A stretch of DNA of 64,000 nucleotides from Vibrio neonatus (GTDB lineage Bacteria; Pseudomonadota; Gammaproteobacteria; Enterobacterales; Vibrionaceae), in the NCBI RefSeq assembly GCF_024346975.1, contig NZ_AP024886.1, positions 868,001 through 932,000 on the forward strand, in the 5' to 3' direction. The position numbers and the translations under genes were made by a program. Shown piece after piece: positions 44,765-54,596 of the stretch. Numbering within the stretch: the stretch's first letter is position 1; every line of letters starts with the position of its first letter. The notes beneath the pieces are model-generated. The model worked only from the letters and a program-made list of their open reading frames with translations, was not told the origin of the DNA and made no database searches.

Positions 44765-47248
44765 TTAGTGAACCGTAATACTTACCGAGCTGCAGGTATT
44801 GTTATTACAGGCTTTGATCTCATGCTTACCTGATAATGAGTGTGCATCTATTTGGTTTGCACTCACATTGCCATCTAAATACCAGCGTACATCTGGGCTA
44901 GAGGCTTTTAGTGACAGAATTTGTCCTGCATAGGGATAAATATGACTGCCGTCTTCAGGCTGAATAATATCGATAAAGCGTTGTGACTTAGAGTGCACTT
45001 TCTCCCATGACAACAGCTCTTGCGGCCAATTATTTGCTACAGATAAACGTTTATCTCGGCGCAGCGTTCTTGGCGTAACGCCATCAATAGTCCACGCCAA
45101 ACGTTTTTGCTGACAATTGGCTTTCGAAACCATCTCAGCGGCTAAACCACTCGGCCAGCAAATTGACACTTGCTCCACAGCTTTAGGTTTTTCTACCACT
45201 GTCACGTCTTTAGGCAATAAATCAAACACATCGAATAAGATTGGCGCAGCCATAGTGGCGCCGGTTTGCCCAACATATGGCGAACCGTCAGGTCTGCCCA
45301 TCCACACCCCTACCGTATAATCATTGCTGGTGCCAATAGCCCAAGCATCACGAAATCCAAAACTGGTGCCCGTTTTCCAACCGATTTTTCTACCAAATTT
45401 AGCGCGAGGTCTATCTGGCGAGCGTATATCTTGCAAAATAGTGCGCGTGATCCAAGCACTTTCAGAAGTGAGCAATTGCGCCTGTTCTATTTTATCGAAC
45501 TGACTGAGTCTCGGCTTTATCGCGACGCCTTGACGGCTTAGAGCGGTGTAATACATCACCAACTCACGCAGCGTTGATCCACCGCCTCCTAACACCACAG
45601 TTAAATTCATATCAGGCAATCGTAAAGATGAACCCAAAATCTGCATTCGTTTGACAAATTTAGGCACTTGGATTTCATTTAGCAGATACACAGCCGATAG
45701 ATTTTTTGAACGTTGTAAGGCTTCAGTTGCTGATACTCGTCCCTGAAAATGTTTATCAAAATTCTGCGGTTTATAAGTGCCAAACTGCATCGGAATATCC
45801 ATCAACAAACTTTGCGAATGAATCAATCCTTGCTCCATCGCTTGCGCGTACACAAACGGCTTTAACGTAGAACCAGGAGAGCGAATCGCTTTGGTCATAT
45901 CAACATGCCCATAACTGCGAGAGTTATCCATATCCAATGAACCTTTATAAGCAAGCACAGCGCCAGTTTTATTCTCCACCACCATCACCGCCACAGACAA
46001 ATCATTAGACAAAGCCGTAAACCGCTGCTTAACAATAGCATCAACATTTTGTTGCAACTCACTCTTTATAAACGTCTTTACTGAAGAGAGATTCGGTGCC
46101 TGTCCCTGAATTAAATTCGGTGTGTGTCCTTGGATCTCTTGCTGTGAATTAGCCGCTTTAAACTCCTCTGCTGAAGAAGAATTCAGTGCCTGTCCTTGAA
46201 TTAAATTCGGTGTGTGTCCCTGAATCTCTTGCTGTGAATTAGCCGCTTTAAACGCCTCTACTGCAGAAGAATTCAGTGCCTGTCCTTGAATTAGATTCGG
46301 TGTGTGTCCTTGAATCTCTTGCTGTGAATTAGCCGTTGTAAACGCCTTTGCTGAAGACGAATTCGGTGCCTGTCCCTGAATTGATTTAGGTGTGTGTCCT
46401 TGAATCAAGTTGTCATTTGTCTGCTTAAAATAAGCAAGCTGGTGTTTTCTTAACTCACGAGCCAATAAGGGAACTTTGCGCTTAATTGGCTCTCGCCCGG
46501 CAATTACCGCCTCTTTACTTAGCAGTTGATATTCTGACTCGGAAAGCATGTCATTGGCGATCAAACGTCTTAGTACCTTATTGCGAGCACGCTGAGCATT
46601 TTTGGGGTGACGATCGGGGCGATAGACACTTGGTCGTTGTGGAATAACCGTCAGCAATGCAGCTTCAGAGATGTTTAAATTTTTCGATGACTTACCAAAA
46701 TAGCGCTGACTGGCCGCTTCAACGCCTTCGATATTGCCTCCCATAGGCACATGGGTTAGGTACAAGTTCAAGATTTGTTGCTTGCTGTAGTGCGCTTCAA
46801 GTTGCAAAGCGCACAATATTTGAATGAGCTTGCCCCCATAGGAGCGATCGATAGGGTAAATGATACGCGCCACTTGCATGGTCAGCGTCGAGCCGCCAGA
46901 GACGATTTTTCCATACCGAATCCGCTGATATAAAGCGCGGAACAGCGCCGGAATATCCACCCCAATATGCGAATAAAAACGGCTGTCCTCATAAGCAAGT
47001 AACGATTTTAAATACAGCGGTGACACCTCACCTACCGTCACCGGAATGCGAAAAGTGCCTGTGTCATCGGCAAACTGGCGCAGTGTATCGCCTTCCGCCG
47101 ATAACACATTAAACGCGACGCTTTTAGGGGTAGCACTTGGCAAAGGAAAAGCCCAATTAAGCACTTTCCAAGCCAAGGCTAAACCAATAATGAGTGCAAC
47201 TATGGCCAATGCCACAGTTGCAACCCAACGTTTTACAGGCGAACTCAT
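44765..47248 (-). CDS. pbpC: Penicillin-binding protein 1C
   Basis: 827 aa inner-membrane bifunctional enzyme for peptidoglycan. One N-terminal span (about 10-30); glycosyltransferase (GT51) domain with EDSRFYSHIGVD (catalytic Glu, about 88) and GGSTLTMQVARI; transpeptidase with SPGSTLKPF (SxxK, about 459) and KTGTS (about 628); a C-terminal BiPBP domain (about 740-825). Between the two catalytic domains, residues about 280-390 are an in-frame insertion of near-identical 30-residue units (IQGHTPNLIQGQALNSS...), a recent repeat expansion that lengthens the protein beyond the usual 770-780 aa. It overlaps the upstream alpha-2-macroglobulin gene by 4 bp. Confidence 0.93.
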   Translation of the reverse strand: MSSPVKRWVATVALAIVALIIGLALAWKVLNWAFPLPSATPKSVAFNVLSAEGDTLRQFADDTGTFRIPVTVGEVSPLYLKSLLAYEDSRFYSHIGVDIPALFRALYQRIRYGKIVSGGSTLTMQVARIIYPIDRSYGGKLIQILCALQLEAHYSKQQILNLYLTHVPMGGNIEGVEAASQRYFGKSSKNLNISEAALLTVIPQRPSVYRPDRHPKNAQRARNKVLRRLIANDMLSESEYQLLSKEAVIAGREPIKRKVPLLARELRKHQLAYFKQTNDNLIQGHTPKSIQGQAPNSSSAKAFTTANSQQEIQGHTPNLIQGQALNSSAVEAFKAANSQQEIQGHTPNLIQGQALNSSSAEEFKAANSQQEIQGHTPNLIQGQAPNLSSVKTFIKSELQQNVDAIVKQRFTALSNDLSVAVMVVENKTGAVLAYKGSLDMDNSRSYGHVDMTKAIRSPGSTLKPFVYAQAMEQGLIHSQSLLMDIPMQFGTYKPQNFDKHFQGRVSATEALQRSKNLSAVYLLNEIQVPKFVKRMQILGSSLRLPDMNLTVVLGGGGSTLRELVMYYTALSRQGVAIKPRLSQFDKIEQAQLLTSESAWITRTILQDIRSPDRPRAKFGRKIGWKTGTSFGFRDAWAIGTSNDYTVGVWMGRPDGSPYVGQTGATMAAPILFDVFDLLPKDVTVVEKPKAVEQVSICWPSGLAAEMVSKANCQQKRLAWTIDGVTPRTLRRDKRLSVANNWPQELLSWEKVHSKSQRFIDIIQPEDGSHIYPYAGQILSLKASSPDVRWYLDGNVSANQIDAHSLSGKHEIKACNNNTCSSVSITVH
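46081..46410 (-). repeat. 90-bp tandem repeat inside pbpC
   Basis: The block GGTGTGTGTCC recurs at about 46119, 46209, 46299 and 46389, a strict 90-bp period with few mismatches between the middle copies. The period is a multiple of three and keeps the frame. Confidence 0.9.
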
Positions 47249-50200
47249 TTGATTTGAATACTAGAAACAGAACCAGGCTGATACACAAAACGCTCAGGCG
47301 CATACATATCTTCAATAAACAGATTTGGCACCTCTGAAATGCCTTGAGTCTCAGCGCGCATTACGTAATAGAAGGTGTATTCATAGCCACGCGAAAAATC
47401 AAGGGAAGTCACATAGCGGTCGTTTCTAAACTCTTCCATTTCTGCGCCAGATGACACAAAATCCAGAGATTTCAATAGCTCTTTAGAGTCCGTGAAATCT
47501 GGGTTTTCAAGCACCATCCCCGCCGGTAGATAATCTACTAACATCGCTTTATCGATATTCTCTTTCAGGTTAACCACGACTTTAGCAATGATTCTATCCC
47601 CAACATGCAGTGTAGCGCGGTTTAAGCGTTTGCCTTTGCTATCAAAATAGGTTCTAGACACCTGTTTAAACTCTACCGAACTTTGCAACGCATTAGGGTC
47701 GGCGTACCCGTCAATAGATTCGGTCACATAAGCCACATCGTGTGATTCATTTTGAAATCTATCCCCAAGCTGCATAGAGACAGCTTTAGACGATGGCACA
47801 AGTTGGCCGTTTTTAGAGATTTGTATTGGTTTTTTGTTCAACGCTTGCAAATCAAAACCGGCCTTGGCTAATGCATAGCGCTCTTGCGTACTAAAATAGC
47901 TACGTTTATTCAGCGCTTTAAAGATCGCTTTTGCCGACTCAATGCGCAGTTCAGACATTTGACGATTAATCGGCCCTTGTTTTTCTAAGTCACTGACTAT
48001 CGACACAATTTTAGCGCGCGCCGATAACAACGAGTCGTAGTAATTATCATCATGCAGCTCAATAGCGTATTCGGCTTGTCTAAAGTAGTCTCGGCTACTG
48101 CGCATATCTCCAAGGCGATAGAACACCGCCCCAAGATAAGCATTACTAAGGCTATTAAATACAGGCACCTCTTTTAAATACGTCTTAGCATCAGAGAATG
48201 ACAATTTCCCGGCTTGAGTTAACACATAAGCGGCATACGCTTGATCATTGATTCCAACCTCTTGGTTAAGGTCACCATAAATGTACTGGCGCATGCGTCT
48301 AGTGATTTTATCCAACACTGAGTTACTGACCATATTTGGGTAGCGCTCATTCACCGTAAACAGGAAGCTTGCCACATAACTTGTCAGCCAAGGTTCTTCT
48401 TGCGAATACGATCCCCACAAGCCAAATCCACCTTTACCATTTTGATAATCAGCCAAGCGCAACACCGCTTTTTGCAGCATATCAACATCACTTCGCTCCT
48501 CTAACACCTCTTTTTTCAGTGACACTAGTGAGGCATCATCAAGCAACCAAGGGTAGCCCGTACTGGTGGTTTGCTCTACACAGCCATAAGGGTAGTTAAA
48601 CAAGCCTTGTACAAAAGCGGTTGGCTCTATCTCTGGCACTCGACTAAACGAAACAGTGCTAATGCCATGATCTTTAGGTAACACACCTTGCCACTGGGCA
48701 CGCGTTATATTGACAAAATCCCCTGCCGCTAACGTTCTGGTAGTCTTTTTAGTCACATACGGTGACGGCGAGCGCACTGGAACGCGCCAATTTCGCTCAA
48801 TCTGATAAGCGCGGCTATTCACTGATAAAGTCAGGTTGGTCATGGTCACTTTATTACCGGCCTCCACCTGCACCGCGAAGTGCGCTTTTTGTTGTGGTGC
48901 AAGTTCTAGCACTTTCGCGCTTTGTCCGACTAATCGAATACCATCATCGGCGCGCAAGCTAAGCGTCACTTTCTGCATTTCTTTAGTTTGGTTTGACGCT
49001 TCTACCATCACTTGGCTTTGATTATTGGTGGCAAAGAATCTAGGTATTGAAAGTTCGGCGACAATTGGCGCACTTACCGTCACATTCTGCACTTTTTGTC
49101 CAAATTTAGCCCCTGCAAAAACCGTTGCTACCATTTGCACTTCGCCGTTGTAATCGGGTATTTGCAACTGAATATTCGCTTCACCTTTTTGGTTTAATTT
49201 CACCGCTGGCAATACCTGATTAAAAGTTTTGCTTTCCACTAAATTATTAAGCGGTTTACTTGAATTAATCCCTTCATCACCACCATAACGGTGACGAATA
49301 AATGGCGAAGGGCGAGACTCAAACTGTCGAGAGTACAAATCAATAATATCCGCACCTAAACGTTTTTGTCCGTAGAACCAATTGAATATATCAGCCACTT
49401 TATAGTGGGACATATTGATGATCCCTTTGTCGGCAACGGTTAACACTACGTATGCGTCTTTAAGGTTGGCAGCATTGTCCACTTTGACTTTAATTGTTTG
49501 AGTAGTAAAAGGTTCCAGCCTTTGCGGCGCTTGAATAGACACAGCCAGTTTCCGATGGTCACGGAACAGTTTTACCGGAGCAACCGCTAACGAACGGCGC
49601 ACGTACGCCTTATCAGAATTAACAAGCGAACCAATCAGATATAGATCGTGACGATCAATATTATTCGGCAATCGTAAACGAATGTTTTGCTTACCTTTTA
49701 CTTGCACCGTTTTATGCAAATAGGTTTTATCTGCCACTAATTCTAACGATACTAACCCAGCCCTTGGCGACGCCACTTGCACATTGATGTAATCACCAGC
49801 TAAGTAGCTTTCTTTATCCAATTTCATTGACAGTTGATCAGGCTTAACTGGAATTTGCGTATCGCCATCTTCCCAACCTGCATACAATGAATACACGGTT
49901 TCTTGACCACTTGGCGCTACCGCCGTAATGCGATAATCGCCCCACTCTACAGGCACCACAAGCTCATTGTGTTGAGCATTAACATGCATCACTTTAGATT
50001 CTGTCACGCGCCAGTTATCGTCACGACGCAAATCCCAACCAGAGCTTTGGTTAAACACCCAGTAATAGCCACCTCGGTTACGTTCAACCTTAATGCGGAC
50101 ATCGCCCGATAAAGTATTCTCACCTTTATCATCAAGCAGCAACAGACTGAATTTAGCCTTTGTAAAATAGCCAAAATCCTCGGAGTTAGGTTTTAAACCG

Positions 50201-51891
50201 ACAATGGATTTCCCGTTTGATACCAATAATTTATTAATGCGCGTAGTGGTTGCGCCGCCCGTTTCAAACAACTGATTATTAGTCGTTAACATTGCAGGAC
50301 CGTCTAATGCGTCCTTAGAAACTGCGTTAAGAGTAAAATGCGCCTTACCCTGTTTATCCAGTTTTAAATCAATATCATCTGGCGCATTCGAGCTTGAAAT
50401 GTATTTTTGCTTACCCACCAAATAATGAGCGTATTTTCCCGGGAAAGAAGCAATAGAACGCAGTGTTGAACTGATGGTTAAGCGATTGCCATCCGCCACT
50501 TGCCCAAACAAGTAACGTCCGCTCGCCTGCCCTTTTATTGGCTCACCAGCCATAACTAAATGAGGAACAGATACCGTCAAATCCATCCGCTCAGGGACAA
50601 ATTCTTGCACGTTAAAATTAAAACTGCCGATCACCGCTTTTGATTGACGAGTCGAACGTACTACCGCGCTCCATTTACCCAGTTTTGCGGAAGCAGGAAT
50701 GGTAAAGCGATAGTTAAAGAAGCCTTTTTGTGATTCCTCAATATTACGTGACAGTATCACTTTCCCGTCAGGCGCAATCACCTCCATAAACAGAGAATTC
50801 AGCGCCGTTATTTCGCCTGACTCTTTACGTAGTACAATATTAAGTGGCACCTCCTCACCCGGTTTAAACAGATCTCGGTTAGAGAACATGTAGCCACTCA
50901 ATGATTTAGACTGCTGACCATCCACTTTAAAGTCAGAAAGATCCAGCGGCACCTCTTTCATTGGCAATACCGCAACACTCGCGCCGCTTTGCACCACAAA
51001 CACATCTTCACTAGAACGCTCACCGTAATCAAACTGTACGAAACCATCCTTTAAATAGGCAATATCACGAACACCATTTTGCCCCACAATGCTCACTTTG
51101 GCCGATTGCAACGGTTTATGAGTAGCAAGATCAACTGCTTGCAACGACACTTTTTTATCAAACACTTTCGCTTGCACGCCAATATCTGACAACAACACAT
51201 GAAAAATATCAGGACTATCAAAAGAGTTAGACGGCTTAATCGCAATAATGTACCAACCGTTCGCCAAATTATCCGGCAACTTCAAATTAGTCACCGTTGA
51301 GGCATTTTCTTTGGCAGCCGGAAGTTTAAAACTCAAATCCGTTTGATGGGTAAAATTCTTTCTAAGACGCTGCGCCGACCAATTACTTAGCGTTTGAGAG
51401 TAAAAATAATCCGCAAACAACTTAGGCGTATCATCCACACGATAAATAGACGCAAGCACACCCGTCGCATTCACACTTTCAATAGGAATCGCGCGATCGC
51501 CAGTAGCATTAATAAAAGGCCCCTGCCCCAACACCCGCACCGAAGGCGACGCCTCATAAATATTGATCGTCTCAAGCGATCTTAGATCCTCTCGGTCAAA
51601 TCCCGCCAACGACACCGAATACTCCCCAACGCCAAAGTCATCAATAGACAACGACTGAAAAGTACGGTCTTCGGACAAAACCCAAGCACGATGAACCCGC
51701 TTTTTATCTTTAACCACTGGTAAATCAAGAGGATGCGACAACGCCCCCTTCAAGCTAACTACAATGCTAGTCTTGCCATTAATCTTGCCTTCCGTCACAT
51801 CCGTAACCGTAGCGGAAAACACACTACTGGCAAAAACCAACATATATATAAGAGTGAAAAACTGAATGAATAACTTGCGATGAATTCTCAT
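47245..51891 (-). CDS. yfhM: Bacterial alpha-2-macroglobulin (YfhM-type)
   Basis: 1548 aa exported protein with a plain signal peptide (ends VFS); I see no lipobox, unlike the E. coli lipoprotein. MG-type beta domains fill the N-terminal two thirds, including the MG and A2M signature SGYMFSNRDLFKPGEEV. The thioester motif GCVEQ (about 1104) is followed by the alpha-alpha toroid domain. Such proteins trap incoming proteases in the periplasm while PBP1C repairs the wall, which fits the 4-bp overlap with pbpC. Confidence 0.92.
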   Translation of the reverse strand: MRIHRKLFIQFFTLIYMLVFASSVFSATVTDVTEGKINGKTSIVVSLKGALSHPLDLPVVKDKKRVHRAWVLSEDRTFQSLSIDDFGVGEYSVSLAGFDREDLRSLETINIYEASPSVRVLGQGPFINATGDRAIPIESVNATGVLASIYRVDDTPKLFADYFYSQTLSNWSAQRLRKNFTHQTDLSFKLPAAKENASTVTNLKLPDNLANGWYIIAIKPSNSFDSPDIFHVLLSDIGVQAKVFDKKVSLQAVDLATHKPLQSAKVSIVGQNGVRDIAYLKDGFVQFDYGERSSEDVFVVQSGASVAVLPMKEVPLDLSDFKVDGQQSKSLSGYMFSNRDLFKPGEEVPLNIVLRKESGEITALNSLFMEVIAPDGKVILSRNIEESQKGFFNYRFTIPASAKLGKWSAVVRSTRQSKAVIGSFNFNVQEFVPERMDLTVSVPHLVMAGEPIKGQASGRYLFGQVADGNRLTISSTLRSIASFPGKYAHYLVGKQKYISSSNAPDDIDLKLDKQGKAHFTLNAVSKDALDGPAMLTTNNQLFETGGATTTRINKLLVSNGKSIVGLKPNSEDFGYFTKAKFSLLLLDDKGENTLSGDVRIKVERNRGGYYWVFNQSSGWDLRRDDNWRVTESKVMHVNAQHNELVVPVEWGDYRITAVAPSGQETVYSLYAGWEDGDTQIPVKPDQLSMKLDKESYLAGDYINVQVASPRAGLVSLELVADKTYLHKTVQVKGKQNIRLRLPNNIDRHDLYLIGSLVNSDKAYVRRSLAVAPVKLFRDHRKLAVSIQAPQRLEPFTTQTIKVKVDNAANLKDAYVVLTVADKGIINMSHYKVADIFNWFYGQKRLGADIIDLYSRQFESRPSPFIRHRYGGDEGINSSKPLNNLVESKTFNQVLPAVKLNQKGEANIQLQIPDYNGEVQMVATVFAGAKFGQKVQNVTVSAPIVAELSIPRFFATNNQSQVMVEASNQTKEMQKVTLSLRADDGIRLVGQSAKVLELAPQQKAHFAVQVEAGNKVTMTNLTLSVNSRAYQIERNWRVPVRSPSPYVTKKTTRTLAAGDFVNITRAQWQGVLPKDHGISTVSFSRVPEIEPTAFVQGLFNYPYGCVEQTTSTGYPWLLDDASLVSLKKEVLEERSDVDMLQKAVLRLADYQNGKGGFGLWGSYSQEEPWLTSYVASFLFTVNERYPNMVSNSVLDKITRRMRQYIYGDLNQEVGINDQAYAAYVLTQAGKLSFSDAKTYLKEVPVFNSLSNAYLGAVFYRLGDMRSSRDYFRQAEYAIELHDDNYYDSLLSARAKIVSIVSDLEKQGPINRQMSELRIESAKAIFKALNKRSYFSTQERYALAKAGFDLQALNKKPIQISKNGQLVPSSKAVSMQLGDRFQNESHDVAYVTESIDGYADPNALQSSVEFKQVSRTYFDSKGKRLNRATLHVGDRIIAKVVVNLKENIDKAMLVDYLPAGMVLENPDFTDSKELLKSLDFVSSGAEMEEFRNDRYVTSLDFSRGYEYTFYYVMRAETQGISEVPNLFIEDMYAPERFVYQPGSVSSIQIK

Positions 51892-52137
51892 TTCAACGTC
51901 CTTTTAGATTCTACCAATCCATAATAATTTGCTATGCAAAAAAGCATGTATTGATTTCATCAATGGAATGTAAGAGTTGTGTAAGTTGTTATTTTTATGA
52001 GAGTTAGGTGGGTAATTTATAAAATTTAGGGCATGGTTTTGGAGGTATGTGGATGAGGCATCGGTATGAGCTATTGTAGATAACTTGCCGGGTATTAATG
52101 TGAGTTGGGGCACAAACATGGGTGCCCCTCGCTAAAA

Positions 52138-52530
52138 TTACACAGAATCTGGTACAGCCTCTGCTTGAGCAAATCGCTTTAGCGCCTCATCTTCAATCAT
52201 ATTAAGGTTTTTAGGCGCTACGACAGATTCAGTCATTACTTCGACTTCGGATAAAGCAATATTTTTGTATATACCGAGATACTCTCGATTGATAGCCATA
52301 CTCTTAACAAAATAACTAGAGATAGTATCAGACAAGACCATTTTATAGTGATTAGAGAACTTTACGTTTAGGTACCAACCTCCATACTCTCTAGACTTAA
52401 CTTCTACAAGCATGCCAAATCCCCAAATACGGTGATCTATGGTAATTCCATGTTCTACCTTAAAATCTTTAGCAAGATCCCCATCATATTCTATAAATAT
52501 GGCTTTGAATGATTGTTCACTATCGTACAT
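52138..52530 (-). CDS. Hypothetical 130-aa protein, last gene of envelope operon
   Basis: 130 aa, no signal peptide, no membrane span. The N-terminal two thirds look like a mixed alpha/beta small domain (FKAIFIEYDGDLAKDF..., with aromatic residues in IWGFGMLVEV and YGGWYLNVKF), and the tail is acidic and probably helical. I do not recognise the family. It starts about 10 bp after the end of the 237-aa gene and is probably the fourth gene of that operon. It may be a cytosolic partner. Confidence 0.6.
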   Translation of the reverse strand: MYDSEQSFKAIFIEYDGDLAKDFKVEHGITIDHRIWGFGMLVEVKSREYGGWYLNVKFSNHYKMVLSDTISSYFVKSMAINREYLGIYKNIALSEVEVMTESVVAPKNLNMIEDEALKRFAQAEAVPDSV

Positions 52531-52540
52531 AACCTAATTT

Positions 52541-53254
52541 TTATTCCTGTAACAACTCTGGCATACGATTTAGTTTCTCATTCCCGAGCGTATTTGCACC
52601 ATCGACTTTAACTCCATCACAGTCTATATAGATTTTTCCATTTCGTCTGATTTGAGTACATTCATCGGGGATAACTTCGACCTTTTTCTCAACCACTTTT
52701 TCAACTGGAACCTCTACACGTTTTTCTACTGGCACTTCCACGCGTTTTTCCACTTCTTTGATCAATGGCGCTTCTGTTACCCATCGATACATCCGATATA
52801 GACCGAGTACAGCCAAAGAAATCAAAATAATAATAAGGATGAGCTTTAGAATTGTATTCAAAGCACTTTGCAGCCACCTACTACGTTGATGTTTAAGTCG
52901 CCTCGAATCCCTTTCTTGCTGGATTCGTTGCGATTTTCTTAACTCATAAATCTCTGCATTCGCACGCTCTCTCGCGAGTTGAGCTGTCACTTCTTCTTTT
53001 ACTATTTGAGAATGAACTTGCTTTCCTTTTAGCGTATTCAATTGCTCCGGAGATATAGTCCCCTCATGAACATGAGTATCCGCTTTTTCTCCTGCAATTT
53101 CGGCCGCAATTTTTTCAGCTTCTAGCTGCTCTTGAAGTAGTTCTTTTCTATATCTAGCTTCATCAAGCTTTCGTTGATGTTCTTTTAACCGTTGTAATCT
53201 AAGCCAATTCTGGCGATTCGACTCTTGTAGTTTGCTCAGATCTAGACTGCGCAT
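52541..53254 (-). CDS. Membrane coiled-coil protein with VEVP/VEK repeats
   Basis: 237 aa. Residues about 1-120 are a charged, Glu/Arg/Lys-rich coiled coil; residues about 125-152 form one membrane helix (LILIIILISLAVLGLY); then repeated (VEVPVEKR) units (about 160-195); and a small end domain with two Cys and a beta look (CTQIRRNGKIYIDCDGVKV). A ribosome site AGAGGA lies 10 bases before the ATG, and the gene overlaps the end of the upstream gene by 56 bp. The family is not recognised. The repeat type is shared with the upstream protein, suggesting that the two interact. Confidence 0.65.
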   Translation of the reverse strand: MRSLDLSKLQESNRQNWLRLQRLKEHQRKLDEARYRKELLQEQLEAEKIAAEIAGEKADTHVHEGTISPEQLNTLKGKQVHSQIVKEEVTAQLARERANAEIYELRKSQRIQQERDSRRLKHQRSRWLQSALNTILKLILIIILISLAVLGLYRMYRWVTEAPLIKEVEKRVEVPVEKRVEVPVEKVVEKKVEVIPDECTQIRRNGKIYIDCDGVKVDGANTLGNEKLNRMPELLQE

Positions 53255-54596
53255 TGAGTAGTTCCTCTAGTTCATCACTGGTAATATTCTCAGGAATTGG
53301 GACAATTCGTTCATGGATGATGATTTGTGGTTCTTTCACTATCATCGGCTCACTGACCTTCTGAATTCGGTCAACATAAACCGGAACTTCAACCTTGACT
53401 GGAACTTCGACAAATTTCTCAATTTCTACTTCAACAATCTTTTCAACCTCAACAATGCGTTCAACTTCTTTCTCGATCTCTACTTCTACAATTTTTTCTA
53501 CTTCAATTGTACGTTCGACTTCTTTTTCAACCTCAACAGGTACTTCTACTATTTTTTCTACTTCAATAATTTTGGTGCGCCTACTAGCCCAAACACGCAT
53601 ATATTTGAGTAATTTTGCCAACGCAATGTCTCGAATATCACGGCGCTCTCGCTTCAGTAGCAAACTGTGTTTTCTTCTTTCTTTATGCTCTGGAGTACTC
53701 AGTGATTTCAGTAAGTTTAGAATGAAGTAAACAGGGTATATTAAGGCTGATATAAAACTAATAAATGCACCAAATGGGTCGTCAAATTTCACCTCAAACC
53801 AAGAACTGACTTTGTTTACGATCGATACATACATCTGTTTCTTTTGATCATAATCTGTTTTAGTTCCGGAATGGGTGTTGTTAACTTTCGCAATCTCACT
53901 TCGCAAACTATTCATTGTCGATCGCGAGTTAAAAATGTCTGATTCCAACTTACGTATATTGTCACTATTCGCTTCTTTATCTTTTTGCGAGGTTTTTATA
54001 TTTCGATTTAGCGAGTCTATTTGTTTTTTGAAATTAGCAATTGCAGCAGCACAATCAGGGCTTTGGCTACAATCTCTAGCTGTTTTTCGCCTTTCGCTAT
54101 CTTGAATACTAATCGCTGATAGCTCTTTTGTGTCACTTTCAATTTTATGGTCAATATTTACGTTTCTAGCGCGAAGGGCAATCAACTCGGTATTAAAATC
54201 TTTAATATCTCGAGATATATCTTCAATTTGATTCTGTCTAGTCTCATTATCATGTTCAGCAGTTAAAACAATTTTGACATCATTTGTAGCCAGACTGTTA
54301 AGATAGCTATTGATGCCGGTATAACATAGTAACCAAAATGCTGGCACAATTAAGAACAATGAAACCTTTAAAATTCGACTTGTAGAATACCAATCTTTGA
54401 TTACCGATGAAGTCCAGATAAGCACAGCTAATTCAGCAATAAACAACAATATGGCAAACGGGTTAACCGGATAATCTCTGTTTGGAAATAGAATTTTATA
54501 ACCCATAACATTGAACCAAACAATAAGAAATCCCATCATTACAAGCAATAATGTTACTGCTTTAAATTCAACATTATCAAAATTAATACTTTTCAT
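53199..54596 (-). CDS. Multi-span membrane protein with coiled coil and EVEK/VEVP repeats
   Basis: 465 aa. Three N-terminal helices (about 11-32, 43-63, 77-97), a long charged coiled coil (about 105-250), a fourth hydrophobic segment (about 265-290), then a basic stretch and a low-complexity region of (EVEKIVEVPVE)-type repeats (about 340-412), ending with ENITSDELEELLNAQ. No known enzyme motif. Repeats in both this and the next protein, on the same side of the membrane by a simple topology count, could zip together. It overlaps the lipoprotein gene by one base, so translation is coupled. Confidence 0.65.
   Translation of the reverse strand: MKSINFDNVEFKAVTLLLVMMGFLIVWFNVMGYKILFPNRDYPVNPFAILLFIAELAVLIWTSSVIKDWYSTSRILKVSLFLIVPAFWLLCYTGINSYLNSLATNDVKIVLTAEHDNETRQNQIEDISRDIKDFNTELIALRARNVNIDHKIESDTKELSAISIQDSERRKTARDCSQSPDCAAAIANFKKQIDSLNRNIKTSQKDKEANSDNIRKLESDIFNSRSTMNSLRSEIAKVNNTHSGTKTDYDQKKQMYVSIVNKVSSWFEVKFDDPFGAFISFISALIYPVYFILNLLKSLSTPEHKERRKHSLLLKRERRDIRDIALAKLLKYMRVWASRRTKIIEVEKIVEVPVEVEKEVERTIEVEKIVEVEIEKEVERIVEVEKIVEVEIEKFVEVPVKVEVPVYVDRIQKVSEPMIVKEPQIIIHERIVPIPENITSDELEELLNAQSRSEQTTRVESPELA
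53360..53572 (-). repeat. Degenerate repeat region coding for EVEK/VEVP units
   Basis: About 210 bp of approximate repeats on the minus strand, encoding alternating Glu/Val/Lys/Pro units. Long antisense frames in this stretch are by-products of the biased codons. Confidence 0.7.

Noticed and set aside
53313..53730. Overlapping plus-strand open frames rich in Phe/Asn or Ser/Thr
   Set aside because: They are antisense shadows of the EVEK/VEVP repeat codons, have low complexity and no ribosome sites.
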